From Micrococcales bacterium (lineage in GTDB: Bacteria; Actinomycetota; Actinomycetes; Actinomycetales; Dermatophilaceae): a stretch of DNA of 7,240 bases. Under the pieces are notes generated by a model. That model worked only from the letters and a program-made list of their open reading frames with translations. It was not told where the DNA came from and made no database searches. The stretch spans positions 1 to 7,240 of the forward strand of contig JAUNUZ010000117.1 of NCBI GenBank assembly GCA_030537915.1. The letters run 5' to 3'. Position numbers and translations under genes: made by a program. Shown one piece after another: positions 6,161 through 7,240 of this stretch. Numbering within the stretch: the stretch's first letter is position 1; every line of letters starts with the position of its first letter.

Positions 6161-6415
6161 ATGAACAGCATCCACTCCGCCATGGCCCGCGAGGGCTTCA
6201 CGCGCTCGACCGACGACCGTGTTCTGGCCGGCGTCTGCGGCGGGCTGGCGCGCAAGTTCGGGATCAACGCCTGGGCGATGCGTGCCCTGATCATCGCAAC
6301 GATGTTCCTGCTCCCGGGTAGCCAGATCATCGTCTACCCGATCGCCTGGGTCCTCATGCCCGATGACACCGCGGCTGTCGAGGGTGCCGGGCCGCAGGAC
6401 CGCCTCATGCAGTGA
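6161..6415 (+). CDS. PspC-domain small membrane protein
   Basis: An 84-residue protein consisting almost entirely of one PspC domain. The family signature is clear: RSTDDRVLAGVCGGLARKFG (15-34), then INAWAMRALIIATMFLLPG and the hydrophobic stretch IIVYPIAWVLMPDD (56-69). The hydrophobic part (about 39-66) should anchor it in the cytoplasmic membrane as one span or a short hairpin; the N-terminus is polar and basic, the C-terminus short and acidic. In proteobacteria PspC senses and relays envelope stress with PspA and PspB. Stand-alone PspC proteins in actinobacteria are common and mostly of unknown role. No pspA or sensor kinase is adjacent. The length is normal for a minimal PspC protein. 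The gene is followed by a hairpin and is probably monocistronic. Confidence 0.9.
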   Translation: MNSIHSAMAREGFTRSTDDRVLAGVCGGLARKFGINAWAMRALIIATMFLLPGSQIIVYPIAWVLMPDDTAAVEGAGPQDRLMQ

Positions 6416-6442
6416 CGCCGCATCGGCTGCGCGAGGCGGCGT
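6415..6442 (+). terminator. Candidate hairpin terminator after the PspC gene
   Basis: ACGCCGC (6415-6421) and GCGGCGT (6436-6442) are exact complements: a 7-bp stem with a 14-base loop, beginning on the last base of the TGA stop. No T tract follows. It would separate the PspC gene from the dehydrogenase gene 102 bases downstream, which has its own promoter-like region. Confidence 0.42.
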
Positions 6443-6469
6443 GCCACGGGTTGCCACGAGTTGCCGCGG
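6441..6469 (+). promoter_or_regulatory. Three-copy 10-bp repeat upstream of the tartrate/D-malate dehydrogenase
   Basis: GTGCCACGG, GTTGCCACGA and GTTGCCGCGG follow one another directly, giving nearly three copies of GTTGCCACGR with a helical-turn period; the first copy lacks one T. They lie 49-77 bases before the ATG at 6518. If transcription begins at the ATG, this is upstream of the -35 area, where an activator would bind. The regulator is unknown. Confidence 0.4.
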
Positions 6470-6502
6470 CCCCGGCGGAGTCGCTTCGGGACGTCTGGGC
6501 GC

Positions 6503-6517
6503 GGCAAACTGGCGGCC
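6503..6517 (+). promoter_or_regulatory. Leaderless-type -10 region of the tartrate/D-malate dehydrogenase
   Basis: GGCAAACTGGC (6503-6513) contains CAAACT (6505-6510), ending 7 bases before the ATG. There is no Shine-Dalgarno sequence in front of this ATG. The block is identical over 11 bases to that before the PLP gene. No -35 hexamer stands out. Confidence 0.45.
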
Positions 6518-7240
6518 ATGCAGACGATCCATCTCGCACTCATCCCCGGAGACGGCATCGGCACCGAGGTGCTGCCGCCCGCCTGCGCTGTCCTGGAGGC
6601 CGTCGGCCGCAGGCACGGCCTGACCTTCGCCTACGACGAGCTCGATTGGAGCTGTGAACGATACGCCCGTGAGGGCGCGATGATGCCCGACGACGGCATC
6701 GAGCGTCTGCGCGGCAGTGACGCGATCTTCCTCGGGGCGGTCGGCTATCCGGGGGTGCCCGACCACGTGTCGCTGTGGGGTCTGCTCATCCCGATCCGGC
6801 GCGAGTTCGACCAATACGTCAACCTGCGACCGATCCGCGTCTTCGAGGGTGTCGACGGGCCGCTGCGGGAGGCGACCGGCACCGATCTCGTGATCGTCCG
6901 GGAGAACTCCGAGGGCGAGTACAGCGAGCTCGGCGGTCGCGCGTTTCGCGGCACCGACCGCGAATTGGCCATCCAGGAGGCGCTCTTCACCCGGCGCGGG
7001 ACTCAGCGGATCGCCGACTACGCGTTCCGCGTCGCGCGCGGGCGCCGTAAGGACGTCGTGTCGGCGACCAAGTCGAACGGGATCATCCACTCGATGCCGT
7101 TCTGGGACGAGGTGCTCGCGCAGCGGGCCGCAGCCTACCCGGACGTCACGTTCGCCAGCGAGCACATCGACGCCCTGGCGGCCAAGCTCGTGCTCGACCC
7201 GCGCCGCTTCGACGTCATCGTCGCCAGCAACCTCTTCGGT
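6518..7240 (+). CDS. Tartrate/D-malate dehydrogenase, partial (isopropylmalate dehydrogenase family)
   Basis: The first 241 codons of an NAD-dependent oxidative decarboxylase, open to the window edge; family members are about 350-360 residues, so roughly the last third is missing. The N-terminus LALIPGDGIGTEV is the family nucleotide/substrate motif. GVPDHVSLWGLLIPIRREFD (79-98) and QYVNLRPIRVF (99-109) separate the tartrate/D-malate dehydrogenase (TtuC/DmlA) branch from 3-isopropylmalate and isocitrate dehydrogenases. Expected catalytic and substrate residues are present: Arg94/95, Arg104, Arg128, Tyr135 in ENSEGEYSELGGR, Lys185 in SATKSNG and Asp218 in HIDALAA. The window ends at VIVASNLFG, just before the two aspartates that normally complete the Mg/Mn site. 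The enzyme converts D-malate, and in some homologs tartrate or 3-isopropylmalate, to the decarboxylated oxoacid (pyruvate from D-malate). Which substrate dominates cannot be read from sequence. It probably has its own leaderless promoter. Confidence 0.92.
   Translation, partial: MQTIHLALIPGDGIGTEVLPPACAVLEAVGRRHGLTFAYDELDWSCERYAREGAMMPDDGIERLRGSDAIFLGAVGYPGVPDHVSLWGLLIPIRREFDQYVNLRPIRVFEGVDGPLREATGTDLVIVRENSEGEYSELGGRAFRGTDRELAIQEALFTRRGTQRIADYAFRVARGRRKDVVSATKSNGIIHSMPFWDEVLAQRAAAYPDVTFASEHIDALAAKLVLDPRRFDVIVASNLFG

Noticed and set aside
6059..7165. 368-codon minus-strand frame opposite the PspC and tartrate/D-malate dehydrogenase genes
   Set aside because: Antisense to two clearly identified genes; composition (Arg, Gly, Asp, Val repeats) is typical of an antisense shadow.

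Overview
The window looks like chromosomal DNA of a high-GC actinobacterium. The real genes have strongly G/C-biased third codon positions, GTG is used as a start codon, and several starts have a -10-like hexamer 6-7 bases upstream with no Shine-Dalgarno sequence, as in leaderless actinobacterial transcripts. I see no tRNA, rRNA, CRISPR array, transposase, integrase or insertion-sequence end.

Layout, left to right. Bases 1-201 hold no gene I can support. A minus-strand gene of unknown function fills 202-1188. It is followed by a 370-base stretch with a short coding-like frame (1401-1550), a hairpin and a 23-bp tandem repeat. Minus-strand 1559-2806 encodes a PLP enzyme of the cysteine-desulfurase-like branch of class-V aminotransferases. 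Minus-strand 2990-5836 encodes a 948-residue FAD and Fe-S dehydrogenase of the D-2-hydroxyglutarate/D-lactate dehydrogenase (YdiJ-like) type. A 324-base divergent intergenic region follows, with palindromes in helical phase next to the dehydrogenase start. On the plus strand are a small PspC-domain membrane protein (6161-6415) and the first 241 codons of a tartrate/D-malate dehydrogenase-type decarboxylating dehydrogenase (6518 to the window edge).

Functionally, the two large oxidoreductases both fit D-2-hydroxyacid use: one is a flavin/Fe-S dehydrogenase that passes electrons to a carrier, the other an NAD-dependent oxidative decarboxylase of D-malate or tartrate. They lie on opposite strands around the PspC gene, so any link is by shared substrate range, not by a common operon. 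The PLP enzyme and the unknown gene show no clear link to them.

I did not find a convincing new multi-gene system. The best second-look items are sequence-level. A 23-bp tandem duplication sits at the stop codon of the PLP gene, and removing one copy would fuse that gene to a coding-like 3' tail. The same gene carries a 27-bp in-frame duplication. Three palindromes have centres exactly 10 bp apart in the dehydrogenase promoter. A 10-bp triple repeat lies upstream of the tartrate/D-malate dehydrogenase, and an identical 11-bp promoter block precedes two start codons.
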